From: Geofilum sp964396555 | Lineage (GTDB): Bacteria > Bacteroidota > Bacteroidia > Bacteroidales > Marinilabiliaceae | Length of the DNA: 64,000 nt | Reading direction: 5' to 3' | Assembly: GCA_964396555.1 (NCBI GenBank) | Contig: CAYNFX010000001.1 | Location: forward strand, 14,751 to 78,750 | Notes under the pieces: generated by a model | What the model saw: only the letters and a program-made list of their open reading frames with translations | Databases searched by the model: none | Told to the model about the DNA's origin: nothing | In this document: positions 42,455 to 51,017 of the stretch, piece after piece | Layout of the letters: every line of letters begins with the position of its first letter | Numbering within the stretch: position 1 is the first letter of the stretch | Program-made: the position numbers and the translations under genes

Positions 42455-43516
42455 ATGCATAATTTTATGCTTATGAAGCCTCTATTGCTATCGGTTGACT
42501 ATGAGTTGTTTTATGGGGATGATGCAGGCACTGTTGAGAACTGTATGATTCGACCCTTGAACCACTTGATGGAAATATTGGAGCCAAGTGGGTCAAAAAT
42601 GACGGTCTTTGTCGACGTTTTACATTATTACAGGTTGAAGGAGCTGGAACGTGAAGTTCCAGATCTTCGTTTTGACCGTGAACTGATTGAGAAGCAGGTT
42701 TCTGTTTTACTGAAAAGAGGCCATGATATTCAGATGAACATTCATCCGCACTGGTTGGATGCCAGGTGGGAGAACAATAAGTGGCGCTTTTCATACAATC
42801 GTTTTACAATACATCGCCTCTGGGATGAGGAAGATGAGACTGATATAAATACTATTACCGGTTGTATCACACAGAGCCGCATCCTCCTTGAGGAATTAGT
42901 CCGGAAAACTATCCCTGACTACAAAGTCAGGGTGTTCCGGGCCGGCGGATACAGGATTGAACCCTTTGGTAAAATCGCAGCTGCTCTTAAACAAAATGGA
43001 ATAAGGGTGGATTCCTCTGCTGCCTATGGTATGGAGAGCTATAGTCCTGAGTTTTATTTTGACTATAGGAAGATGCCTTCAGGTATTCTTTATCGGTTTG
43101 AAAACAGTGTACTTAAGGAATCTAAGGAAGGATATTTCTGGGAATTTCCCAAAGGGACCGTAAAGGTTCCCTTTCACAGGAGAGCCCAGTTTTATATTCT
43201 GTGGAATTTTGTTCACACCAACAAGGGCACCTACGGAGATGGTAAGCGACTAGGTTTCTTAAAGAAAGAGCAGTCAGGTCACCTATGGTCAAAGTTGGGA
43301 AGCAGGTATTATATGTTTAGTGCTGAAGGTACGGATTCAATAAGGTGGAAGTATCTGTACATAAGTAGCAGGCCATATTCACAGGTTGTGATCAACCTTA
43401 AGAACATGAGCCCTTTTGCCATGGAGGTCGTTAAGGACTCACTGAACAAGGAAGATATCTACTTTGTTTCTTTGCTTGACCGCATCAAAGAGCTTGGTGT
43501 ATATAACGATTTATGA
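42455..43516 (+). CDS. NodB-like polysaccharide deacetylase-fold protein
   Basis: 353 residues (347 if the ATG at 42473 is used, giving MKPLLLSVDYE). The first strand LLLSVDYELFYG, the metal site MNIHPHWLD, and RVFRAGGYRIEPFGKIA correspond to motifs 1, 2 and 3 of glycoside deacetylases, though altered from the standard TFDDGP. It may deacetylate or bind a surface sugar. It is followed by a nucleotide-sugar dehydrogenase gene, consistent with a polysaccharide role. Confidence 0.75.
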   Translation: MHNFMLMKPLLLSVDYELFYGDDAGTVENCMIRPLNHLMEILEPSGSKMTVFVDVLHYYRLKELEREVPDLRFDRELIEKQVSVLLKRGHDIQMNIHPHWLDARWENNKWRFSYNRFTIHRLWDEEDETDINTITGCITQSRILLEELVRKTIPDYKVRVFRAGGYRIEPFGKIAAALKQNGIRVDSSAAYGMESYSPEFYFDYRKMPSGILYRFENSVLKESKEGYFWEFPKGTVKVPFHRRAQFYILWNFVHTNKGTYGDGKRLGFLKKEQSGHLWSKLGSRYYMFSAEGTDSIRWKYLYISSRPYSQVVINLKNMSPFAMEVVKDSLNKEDIYFVSLLDRIKELGVYNDL

Positions 43517-43598
43517 CGTTCATCAAAGCATGATTCTTATTTTCAATCTTAGTAAAGGCAATTTTGTAACTTGCCCCTCATAAAACAATAAGGAGATT

Positions 43599-44888
43599 AT
43601 GTTTCAGCAGTTAATTGATAAAAAGGCAGTATTGTCCGTAACCGGTCTTGGATATGTAGGACTTCCAATTGCGCTTGAGTTTGCGCGTAAAATGAAGGTA
43701 ATAGGTTTTGATTTGAACAGCGAAAGGGTCGAGCTTATGCGTAAGCATTTAGATCCTAGCAACGAGTTGGATGCCTCAGCATTTGAAGGTTGTGATATCG
43801 AGTTTACTAGCAATCCTGCAGATTTGGCCAAGGCAAGTTTCCATATTGTTGCGGTACCTACTCCAATCAATGAACACAAACTGCCAGATCTTAAACCTTT
43901 GCTAGGTGCTACCACATCAGTTGGTAAGGCTCTGAAGAAGGGTGACTACGTTGTGTTTGAATCAACAGTATATCCTGGATGTACCGAGGAAGACTGCGTC
44001 CCTATCCTTGAGGGAGAATCCGGGTTGAAGTTCAATGCCGATTTCAAGGTTGGTTATTCACCAGAACGGATCAATCCAGGTGATAAAGAGCATACACTTA
44101 CCAAAATATTGAAGATTGTCTCCGGTTGCGATGATGAGTCTCTAAAGGAAATATCAAAGGTCTATGGAGCGATCATAAGGGCAGGTATCTATGAGGCTAG
44201 CTCCATAAAGGTTGCTGAGGCTGCCAAGATTATAGAAAACACTCAGCGTGATGTCAACATCGCGTTAATGAACGAACTATCACTGATATTCAACAAGCTT
44301 AATATAAATACTTACGAGGTGCTTGAGGCTGCCGGTACGAAGTGGAATTTCCTTAAGTTTTCTCCAGGTCTTGTTGGTGGACACTGTATAGGTGTGGATC
44401 CTTATTACCTGACTTACAAGGCTAACGAACTAGGCATTCACTCAAGGATTATTAATGGAGGACGCATGATTAATGACGACATGGCGTCTTATATTGCTAA
44501 TCAGATAGTAAAGCGCCTGATTTCTGCAGGTCATGCTATCAATGGTTCAAGGGTACTTGTGATGGGAGCTACGTTTAAGGAAAATGTAAGTGATATACGC
44601 AATTCAAAAGTTGCCGATATGGTATATGAGCTGAAATCCTTTAGTGTCAATGTTGAAGTGGTGGACCCGCATGCATCTTCTAAGGAACTTTTAAAGGAGT
44701 ATGGCTTTGGACTCGTTGATGCACCTACAGGTAAATATCATGCTGTTGTGGTTGCCGTCAACCACAACGAGTTTATGAAGATAAGCGATGAAGAGCTCAG
44801 AAACCTTTGCGTTGAAAACGGACTTTTTGTTGATATAAAAGGAGCCTTCCGCAAAAGGGATATTGGCCTTGAATATCTGAGCCTTTAA
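43599..44888 (+). CDS. Nucleotide-sugar dehydrogenase (UDP-N-acetylhexosamine type)
   Basis: 429 residues. The NAD-binding start VTGLGYVGLPIALEFA, the Thr/Glu region VFESTVYPGCTEEDC, central AAKIIENTQRDVNIALMNEL, and the catalytic Cys in GGHCIGVDPYYLTYKA match the WbpO/TviB/WbpA group rather than UDP-glucose dehydrogenase. It oxidises the C6 of a UDP-N-acetyl sugar to the uronic acid for capsule or O-antigen. The exact sugar is not decidable. Confidence 0.93.
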   Translation: MFQQLIDKKAVLSVTGLGYVGLPIALEFARKMKVIGFDLNSERVELMRKHLDPSNELDASAFEGCDIEFTSNPADLAKASFHIVAVPTPINEHKLPDLKPLLGATTSVGKALKKGDYVVFESTVYPGCTEEDCVPILEGESGLKFNADFKVGYSPERINPGDKEHTLTKILKIVSGCDDESLKEISKVYGAIIRAGIYEASSIKVAEAAKIIENTQRDVNIALMNELSLIFNKLNINTYEVLEAAGTKWNFLKFSPGLVGGHCIGVDPYYLTYKANELGIHSRIINGGRMINDDMASYIANQIVKRLISAGHAINGSRVLVMGATFKENVSDIRNSKVADMVYELKSFSVNVEVVDPHASSKELLKEYGFGLVDAPTGKYHAVVVAVNHNEFMKISDEELRNLCVENGLFVDIKGAFRKRDIGLEYLSL

Positions 44889-44941
44889 TATAGGATTACA
44901 GTTTGGTTATACCGGACACATTATTTGGTATAAAGCAGGTT

Positions 44942-45424
44942 ATGAAGATAAATGCCGGGGATCTTAGTGTGCAAGACATTAGCATTGACGATGCCGATGC
45001 TTATCTTGAGATATTTGGCAACCCGGAGGTTGCCAAATATGATGATTTTCAACCAATAACAAGGGATGACCTGGATGCAGATATGTCACGTCTCTTGAGA
45101 CAGACTGATAAAAGCCGCATACAGGAGTATGGTGTCAGGTTACACCCCGATGACAAGATGATCGGGGTGATCACCATTGAGAGAAAGCGTCTGTACTACT
45201 ATCTTGGATATCATTTCAATCCTGCCTTCCAAGGTAAAGGATATGCTGTTAGTTCAGTGCGAGCCTTTGTTAATGCATTGGATACTGAAAAGCAATCACG
45301 TCTCAGACTGGTGTCTGATCCTGAAAACAAAGCTTCGCTTGCTCTGGCTGGCAAGCTAGGATTTAAGTTTCTGAAGAGACGCAAGAACAAGGGAGCCCCA
45401 GAGCTGGTGTTTGTTTACAGATAG
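44942..45424 (+). CDS. GNAT family N-acetyltransferase
   Basis: 160 residues from the ATG at 44942; a TTG at 44903 would add 13 residues. LSVQDISIDDADAYLEIFGN, MIGVITIERKRLYYYLGYHF, NPAFQGKGYAVSSVRAFVNA (acetyl-CoA loop) and ENKASLALAGKLGFKFLKR follow the ribosomal-protein-alanine acetyltransferase (RimJ/RimL) type. Substrate unknown. It converges with the reductase gene, whose end is six bases away. Confidence 0.86.
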   Translation: MKINAGDLSVQDISIDDADAYLEIFGNPEVAKYDDFQPITRDDLDADMSRLLRQTDKSRIQEYGVRLHPDDKMIGVITIERKRLYYYLGYHFNPAFQGKGYAVSSVRAFVNALDTEKQSRLRLVSDPENKASLALAGKLGFKFLKRRKNKGAPELVFVYR

Positions 45425-45430
45425 CTATTC

Positions 45431-46435
45431 CTACTGCTGTCTAAACCATCTTGCCGCATTTTCAACGGCTTCAGTTATCGGTAGGAAGTGATAGTCAAAC
45501 TGCTTGGAAAATTTCTCCGCAGAGTAGTATGATTCTGAATGTGCAGTGCGGGCAGTGTCCTTTGTAATTGCCGGAGCCTTTCCTGCAATGGAGCATAAAA
45601 CGAGATTAATTCTCCATCCAAGTTCTGTGATCCATCGTGTGGCTTTAATATAAGGAGGTCTTTTGCCCAGTGCTTGCGCTACGATGGTGAAGAATTCCCT
45701 GTATGTTAAGTTCTCGCTGTTAAGGATGTAGCGTTCGTTGACTACGTCACTTTCCATAAGCATTATAGCAGCGTGAACTACATCACGTACATCTACAAAT
45801 CCTGCTCCCCCGTTTGTGTAGAATGGCATTCCCTTTTGTACTGAGTAGAATAGACGTCCGCTGCTTCGTTTCCAGTTTACAGGGCCTATTACTACTGCAG
45901 GATTAACTATTACGACAGGAAGTCCTTCCTTGGATGCGCGCCACACTTCCATTTCAGCTCTGAACTTGCTGTATGAATACGCAGAACGGTAATCATCAGG
46001 TTGCCATTCCACGTTCTCGTCAATAATTTTGCTTTCAAGCTTCTTGCCAAGGGAGGAAACTGAACTCACATAACAAACCTTTTCTATTCCAGCCTGCAGG
46101 CATGCATTCATAAGGTTGGCAGTTCCCTCAGTATTTACCCGAAGCATTAGCTCAGATTCACCGGGATTGAACGAGACCCTGGCTGCAGCATGATATACGT
46201 GTTTGATTCCTTTAAGTGCATCCTCAAGGACGTAATAGTCAGTCACATCTGCTTCAACCCATTCTATTAGGTCAAGTTGCTTTTGTACATCTTCCTTATA
46301 AAACCTGAAGATTTTTTCTGTTTCAATGATATTCTTTCTATTTCTGTAAATTGCTCTGACAGGATAGCCCTTTTCAGTAAGAAGATACAACAAATGTGAC
46401 CCAACCAATCCTGTTCCGCCGCTTACTAATATCAT
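45431..46435 (-). CDS. NAD-dependent epimerase/dehydratase (extended SDR)
   Basis: 334 residues. The Rossmann motif ILVSGGTGLVGSHLLYLL, the acidic ADVTDYYVLEDAL, and the active site YSYSKFRAEMEVW (Tyr-x-x-x-Lys) with upstream VSSVSSLG are those of dihydroflavonol reductase-like extended SDR proteins. The substrate may be a nucleotide sugar or a lipid; context with a sugar dehydrogenase hints at the first. Confidence 0.88.
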   Translation of the reverse strand: MILVSGGTGLVGSHLLYLLTEKGYPVRAIYRNRKNIIETEKIFRFYKEDVQKQLDLIEWVEADVTDYYVLEDALKGIKHVYHAAARVSFNPGESELMLRVNTEGTANLMNACLQAGIEKVCYVSSVSSLGKKLESKIIDENVEWQPDDYRSAYSYSKFRAEMEVWRASKEGLPVVIVNPAVVIGPVNWKRSSGRLFYSVQKGMPFYTNGGAGFVDVRDVVHAAIMLMESDVVNERYILNSENLTYREFFTIVAQALGKRPPYIKATRWITELGWRINLVLCSIAGKAPAITKDTARTAHSESYYSAEKFSKQFDYHFLPITEAVENAARWFRQQ

Positions 46436-46528
46436 AACCTCAGTTTATCTGTTTCAGAAATTGTTACTAAATTAGCAAATAAAATTATTTGGTAGTTCAA
46501 ATGCCGAATATGATTAAACAATGAATTT

Positions 46529-47137
46529 ATGTTTTCTGGAATAGTTGAAGAGGCTGCAACAGTTGTTGCGTTAGAAAAGGAAGAGGGTAATCTCCATATA
46601 ACCTTGAAGAGTTCGTTTACAAACGAGCTGAAAATAGATCAGAGCGTCGCACATAATGGAGTCTGTCTTACGGTTGTGAAGACAGACGGTAATGTTTATA
46701 CAGTGACTGCAATTTCTGAAACCCTTCAGAAGTCTAATCTTGGTTTGCTTGCTATAGGAGACAAGGTCAATCTAGAGCGCAGCATGCCTATGAACGGCCG
46801 TCTGGATGGGCATATTGTTCAGGGACATGTGGACCAAACTGCTGTATGTACCGAAGTAAAGGAAGCAGACGGAAGCTGGTATTTTACGTTTAAGTATGAC
46901 TTTGATAAAGCTAAGGCAGAACTGGGTTACATGACCGTTGAGAAAGGCTCAGCGTGCGTGAACGGTGTAAGTCTGACTGTAGTAAATAGCCGTATTGATA
47001 GCTTTTCAGTAGCTATAATTCCTTATACTTATCACCATACCAATTTCCATCAAATCCAAGCTGGTACTGTCGTTAACCTTGAATTTGATATTGTCGGTAA
47101 ATATATTAGCAGGATGATGGCTCTCAGGAATTCCTGA
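46529..47137 (+). CDS. ribE: Riboflavin synthase, alpha subunit
   Basis: 202 residues made of two homologous lumazine-binding barrels. MFSGIVEEAATVVALEKEEG starts the first; SVAHNGVCLTVV and, in the second, VEKGSACVNGVSLTVV are the repeated motifs, with DGHIVQGHVDQTA between. It dismutates two lumazines to riboflavin. No other rib genes are near and I see no FMN riboswitch in the 90 bases upstream. Its stop codon lies in a perfect palindrome shared with the next gene. Confidence 0.96.
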   Translation: MFSGIVEEAATVVALEKEEGNLHITLKSSFTNELKIDQSVAHNGVCLTVVKTDGNVYTVTAISETLQKSNLGLLAIGDKVNLERSMPMNGRLDGHIVQGHVDQTAVCTEVKEADGSWYFTFKYDFDKAKAELGYMTVEKGSACVNGVSLTVVNSRIDSFSVAIIPYTYHHTNFHQIQAGTVVNLEFDIVGKYISRMMALRNS

Positions 47138-47141
47138 GAGC
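47120..47141. terminator. Perfect 22-base palindrome at the ribE/DUF4270 convergent junction
   Basis: The arms GCTCTCAGGAA and TTCCTGAGAGC are exact complements, including the ribE stop codon and ending one base before the other gene's stop. As RNA it forms the same hairpin in both transcripts. There is no T-run, so it is a shared 3'-end structure, not a classic terminator. Confidence 0.6.
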
Positions 47142-48575
47142 TTAGTCAAGCCTCCTGTGCTTTACATATTTCACTCTAAAAACTGGGTTGCCAGATGCTA
47201 CATTATTAAATAGGACTACCCTGTTAAAATTGAATTGAGCTGAAGGAAGTTGAAGGTACAGAATAGGAACTTCGACTTTTCCCAATGCTGCATCTTCGAA
47301 AAATGCCTGGTTAAGTTTGAATGTATAAGTAAGGGTACTTACATCAAAGGCTGCGGCAGAGGTTATAAACATTGCAACTTCATCTCCATCACTATCTATA
47401 TAGGTGGGAGTTTTCATTATTCCCCTGCTGTCCTTCATTTTTATCTGAAGTACATTGCTGGCTGGGGTAAACAGCCCGTTTACTTTGGTAAGTGTGTCAG
47501 CTATGAAAGTTAGATCTACTCCACTGATACCTATCTGTAGGTCTCCCGAGTTATTTTCCAATGAATCCTTCCATTCATATACTAAGGAACTAATATCAAA
47601 TTCAGCATAACTGCCTGCCAGACCCTGTATCATTAACATCGAAGCATCAGTTGTTCCAGTTACAATAGAGCTTGAGAATGAATGAGAATACATGTTGAAG
47701 AATCTTGAGGAATGATCTATAGGGAAATTATATTCGTACTTTTTTATAGAGTCATTGGTGATTTGCTTGTGGTAATGCAAAACAAGTTTCGCATCCCTGT
47801 TGTAAAGGTTAAACAGAAGCAGAGAACCTGCTGATGAAGGATTAGAAGGAGTGGTTATATAAAGGCCATTAAAGGCTTCCTTGAAAAGCTCATCACTGCT
47901 TAACTGTTCTGATGTCAGATTGAATAGCTTGTCAGCAACTTCGTCAGCAAGTTTTATCTTCATCGTATATAGACCTTGTAAAGTATTCCATGTCGAGTCT
48001 GTCAGGGTATCGCCAACTCCGCCATGTACAGTATATTCCTTCTCCGCAAGCAGGTTGGCATAGTATTTACCCATTATTTCATAGTCGTTATAATATCTGG
48101 TATTGGAGGATGCTTTTTCGAGTCTCTCACTCAACTCATAAACATGTAGCTTTTGTTTGGCATCTAATTTCCCAAACCAGTCCTGATAGAAGTAAGGAAG
48201 GTGGAGAATTACGGAGTCTGGAAACATTTTCTCTTGCGCGGGTGTTTTTGTATCCGGATCATAAAAGAATGGATCAATACCCGCTTTTGATAATGAAAAC
48301 TCTGAAACGAAGTCGGCCTTTGCAGGACCGAAGATTGGATCGCTGAAATATCCAAGGATTGCAGTAGCTCCATTTGAGTGGCTGTCAGTAATAACCCTAT
48401 CGGGTATTATATTCTTAGCATAAAAATCTTTGCTTACACTATTTGCATGAATCATATCTGATTTAGGCATGGTGTCAAGCCCAATGTTTGCAGGATCATT
48501 ACTGCATGAAGCGAAAACAGCAGGCAACAGGCATAAAGCTGTCAGTTTGAAAAGCCCAGATATTTTGTTTGACAT
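47142..48575 (-). CDS. DUF4270 domain lipoprotein
   Basis: 477 residues. The signal peptide ends VFASCSNDPANIGLD with lipobox Cys24, and the DPANIGLD-like start after the Cys is typical of DUF4270 proteins. The rest is beta-rich, with LQGLYTMKIKL and VEVPILYLQLPS. Function unknown; likely exposed on the outer membrane. It is downstream of the glycogen-synthase-like gene on the same strand with a 50-base gap, a pairing I recall from other Bacteroidota. Confidence 0.88.
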   Translation of the reverse strand: MSNKISGLFKLTALCLLPAVFASCSNDPANIGLDTMPKSDMIHANSVSKDFYAKNIIPDRVITDSHSNGATAILGYFSDPIFGPAKADFVSEFSLSKAGIDPFFYDPDTKTPAQEKMFPDSVILHLPYFYQDWFGKLDAKQKLHVYELSERLEKASSNTRYYNDYEIMGKYYANLLAEKEYTVHGGVGDTLTDSTWNTLQGLYTMKIKLADEVADKLFNLTSEQLSSDELFKEAFNGLYITTPSNPSSAGSLLLFNLYNRDAKLVLHYHKQITNDSIKKYEYNFPIDHSSRFFNMYSHSFSSSIVTGTTDASMLMIQGLAGSYAEFDISSLVYEWKDSLENNSGDLQIGISGVDLTFIADTLTKVNGLFTPASNVLQIKMKDSRGIMKTPTYIDSDGDEVAMFITSAAAFDVSTLTYTFKLNQAFFEDAALGKVEVPILYLQLPSAQFNFNRVVLFNNVASGNPVFRVKYVKHRRLD

Positions 48576-48625
48576 ATAGTCTTGTTAATATTATTGATTA
48601 AGTCTCCTATCTCCACTCTATCTTC

Positions 48626-49426
48626 TTACAACGCATCATAAAAGTCATTGTAAGCATCTACATAATCTTCTTCCCCCTGGTAGTCCAAAAAAGGTTTACC
48701 GCATTCCTTTGCATATTTCTCAACTTCAGGATCCACCACGCTACTTGCCTTTATAACGCCATCCGACATATTTATTGCTAGCTTGCTAAGGCTCGCATAA
48801 GATGGATCATCTAGCAGTTTAAGATCCTTCTCCGAAACTCCCATGGCTTTGATTTTTGCTTTGATCCCTTTGTCCAAAGGCTGTGTAAAAGCATCATTAT
48901 ATAGAGTATATACAACCTTTGCCTTTGCAAAGAAGGGGTCGTCATGCATGGTCTTCTTGATAAGGACCGGAGCAAGTGCAGTGAACCAGCCGTTACAATG
49001 AACCACATCAGGTGCCCATCTAAGCTTCTTAATAGTTTCCAAAACCCCGCGGGCAAAGAATAGTACACGCTCATCATTGTCTGCAAATTCAGTGCCATCG
49101 TCGTCTGCTGTCGTGCATTTCCTTTGAAAATAATCGTCGTTGTCAATGAAGTAAACCTGCATTCTTGCAGCTTGTAGTGAAGCAACTTTTATAATGAGTG
49201 GGTGGTCTGTATCATTGATGATAAGGTTCATTCCCGAAAGACGAATGACTTCATGGAGTTGATTTCTTCTTTCATTTATGGAACCAAAGCGCGGCATAAA
49301 GGTTCTGATCTCTTTGCCCCTTTCCTGGATCCCCTGCGGAAGATTGCGTGCCAGTACTGATTGCTCGTTTTCTGGAAGGAAAGGAGAAATTTCCTGGGAG
49401 ATAAATAGGACTTTGCTTTTTTCCAT
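48626..49426 (-). CDS. Glycogen/starch synthase-like protein, single GT5 domain
   Basis: 266 residues, about half the length of GlgA. VLFISQEISPFLPENEQS replaces the usual KVGGLADV substrate loop, and DVVHCNGWFTALAPVLIKK is the DVVHxHDWxxAL motif in altered form. It matches only the N-terminal Rossmann domain; the C-terminal GT1-type domain with the ADP-glucose site is missing. A catalytic glycogen synthase is therefore doubtful. Such short proteins beside panC are common in Bacteroidota. Confidence 0.82.
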   Translation of the reverse strand: MEKSKVLFISQEISPFLPENEQSVLARNLPQGIQERGKEIRTFMPRFGSINERRNQLHEVIRLSGMNLIINDTDHPLIIKVASLQAARMQVYFIDNDDYFQRKCTTADDDGTEFADNDERVLFFARGVLETIKKLRWAPDVVHCNGWFTALAPVLIKKTMHDDPFFAKAKVVYTLYNDAFTQPLDKGIKAKIKAMGVSEKDLKLLDDPSYASLSKLAINMSDGVIKASSVVDPEVEKYAKECGKPFLDYQGEEDYVDAYNDFYDAL

Positions 49427-49453
49427 TGCACTTTAAAAAAATAAGTTGTCTGA

Positions 49454-49485
49454 CAAAAGTACAAAAAATATGCTTCTAAAACAAA
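49454..49485 (-). promoter_or_regulatory. Promoter for the glycogen-synthase-like gene
   Basis: On the minus strand TTTG (49482-49485), 20 bases and TACTTTTG (49454-49461) match the Bacteroidota consensus; the predicted start is about 20 bases before the ATG at 49426. Confidence 0.7.
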
Positions 49486-49623
49486 GCCTGTTATCCTTGT
49501 ATCTACTTGCTTATTACCGTATATTTAGGCCCAAGGGTTTGATTTTTGTTTTTTTTTGTTGTCTAATTTTTATTGTTTGGTATTTATTCCTTTATTTTGC
49601 CGCGTTTTTATTTTTGAATGTTA

Positions 49624-50472
49624 ATGGAAATAATTACAACTTCATCTTCAATCTCTTCAAGGATTGAAGAGTTAAAAAAGGCAGGGAAAACTATCGGCTT
49701 TGTTCCTACTATGGGAGCACTGCATGAAGGTCATCTCTCGCTTGTAAGGATAGCATCAAATCATTGCGATGTTGTTGTTGTAAGTATTTTTGTAAACCCT
49801 ACCCAGTTTAATGATCCAAAGGATCTGGAGCGTTATCCTCGTGACATTCAAAAGGATGCGGAGCTGCTTTCAGGTACACCCTGTGAACTTATTTTCGTGC
49901 CGACTGTTCATGATATATACCCCGAGCCCGATACAAGGGTATTTGACTTCGGGCTAATTGACAGGGTGATGGAAGGAAAGTACAGGCCTGGTCATTTTAA
50001 CGGGGTTGCGCAGGTTGTGAGCAGGTTGTTTGATATTGTTAAGCCTCACAAAGCATTTTTTGGGGAAAAAGATTTTCAGCAGCTTGCCGTGATTAGGGAG
50101 ATGGTAAGACAGTTGAAGCTGGCGGTGGAGATCGTTGCCTGCCCAATAGTTAGGGAAGCTGACGGACTTGCCATGAGTTCAAGGAATCTTCTTTTGAGTG
50201 AAAAGCGGAGAAATAGTGCACCTTTAATTGCACGAACATTGTTTGAATCTTGTAAATTTGCCGCAACTCATAATGTTGGGGATACGGTAAAATATGTTAT
50301 TGATAGTGTCAATAGTTCACCGGAGATGGAAACTGAGTATTTCTGTATTGTTGATGGAAACACTCTTCAAGAGGTGAGTTCATGGGATGACAGCGATTAT
50401 ATCGTTGGATGTATCGCCGTTTATACCGGTGAGATAAGGCTTATTGATAATGTTGTTTACAAAAAAGCTTAA
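49624..50472 (+). CDS. panC: Pantothenate synthetase
   Basis: 282 residues from the ATG at 49624; an ATG six bases upstream is equally usable. TIGFVPTMGALHEGHLSLV with the HxGH motif, SIFVNPTQFNDPKDLERYP, FFGEKDFQQLAVIREMV and GLAMSSRNLLLS are the PanC signatures. It joins pantoate and beta-alanine with ATP. panD, making beta-alanine, follows after two bases. Confidence 0.96.
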   Translation: MEIITTSSSISSRIEELKKAGKTIGFVPTMGALHEGHLSLVRIASNHCDVVVVSIFVNPTQFNDPKDLERYPRDIQKDAELLSGTPCELIFVPTVHDIYPEPDTRVFDFGLIDRVMEGKYRPGHFNGVAQVVSRLFDIVKPHKAFFGEKDFQQLAVIREMVRQLKLAVEIVACPIVREADGLAMSSRNLLLSEKRRNSAPLIARTLFESCKFAATHNVGDTVKYVIDSVNSSPEMETEYFCIVDGNTLQEVSSWDDSDYIVGCIAVYTGEIRLIDNVVYKKA

Positions 50473-50474
50473 TC

Positions 50475-50825
50475 ATGCTTATCCACGTTGTTAAATCAAA
50501 GTTACATAATGTAACTGTAACTGAGGCAAATCTCAACTATGTCGGTAGTATTACTATCGATGAGGAGCTGATGGAAGCCGCCAATATTTTCGAGAACGAA
50601 AAGGTTCAGGTGGTAAATAATAACAATGGTGAGAGAATTGAGACCTATGTTATTAAGGGCGAGAGGGGTTCCGGAGTAATATGCCTGAATGGTGCTGCAG
50701 CCCGCAAAGTTGCAGTAGGTGACGTTGTCATTATTATTACATATGCAATAATTCCGGTTGAGGAGGCAAATGGACACAAGCCTATCTTTATCTTTCCCGA
50801 TACTGCTACTAACAGGCTTATCTAA
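50475..50825 (+). CDS. panD: Aspartate 1-decarboxylase proenzyme
   Basis: 116 residues. KSKLHNVTVTEANLNYVGSITID contains the Gly24-Ser25 self-cleavage site that forms the pyruvoyl group; NGERIETYVIKGERGSGVICLNGAAAR follows. It makes beta-alanine from aspartate for pantothenate. It is coupled to panC with a two-base gap and the pair ends in a hairpin terminator. Confidence 0.96.
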   Translation: MLIHVVKSKLHNVTVTEANLNYVGSITIDEELMEAANIFENEKVQVVNNNNGERIETYVIKGERGSGVICLNGAAARKVAVGDVVIIITYAIIPVEEANGHKPIFIFPDTATNRLI

Positions 50826-50890
50826 AAGCATGCTGCCTGTCTTTTTATAAAGAGCTTGGACATTTTCACAGGTGAGGGTTAAACCAAATA

Positions 50891-50934
50891 AGCTTTAACT
50901 GAGCCACAATAGTGGTGCAGTTAAAGCTCTTTTT
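50891..50934 (+). terminator. Terminator after panCD
   Basis: AGCTTTAACTG and CAGTTAAAGCT pair perfectly (11 pairs) with an inner CCAC/GTGG stem, followed by CTTTTTAT. Confidence 0.88.
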
Positions 50935-51017
50935 ATGCCCGTAGGTGATTTCACAACTCCTGAATCGCAAGTCTGAAACTATTTGTAAATTGCAGGATAG
51001 ATTACATATTTTTGAAG

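Noticed and set aside
46436..46528. Possible FMN riboswitch before ribE
   Set aside because: The gap is only 93 bases and shows none of the conserved FMN-aptamer segments.
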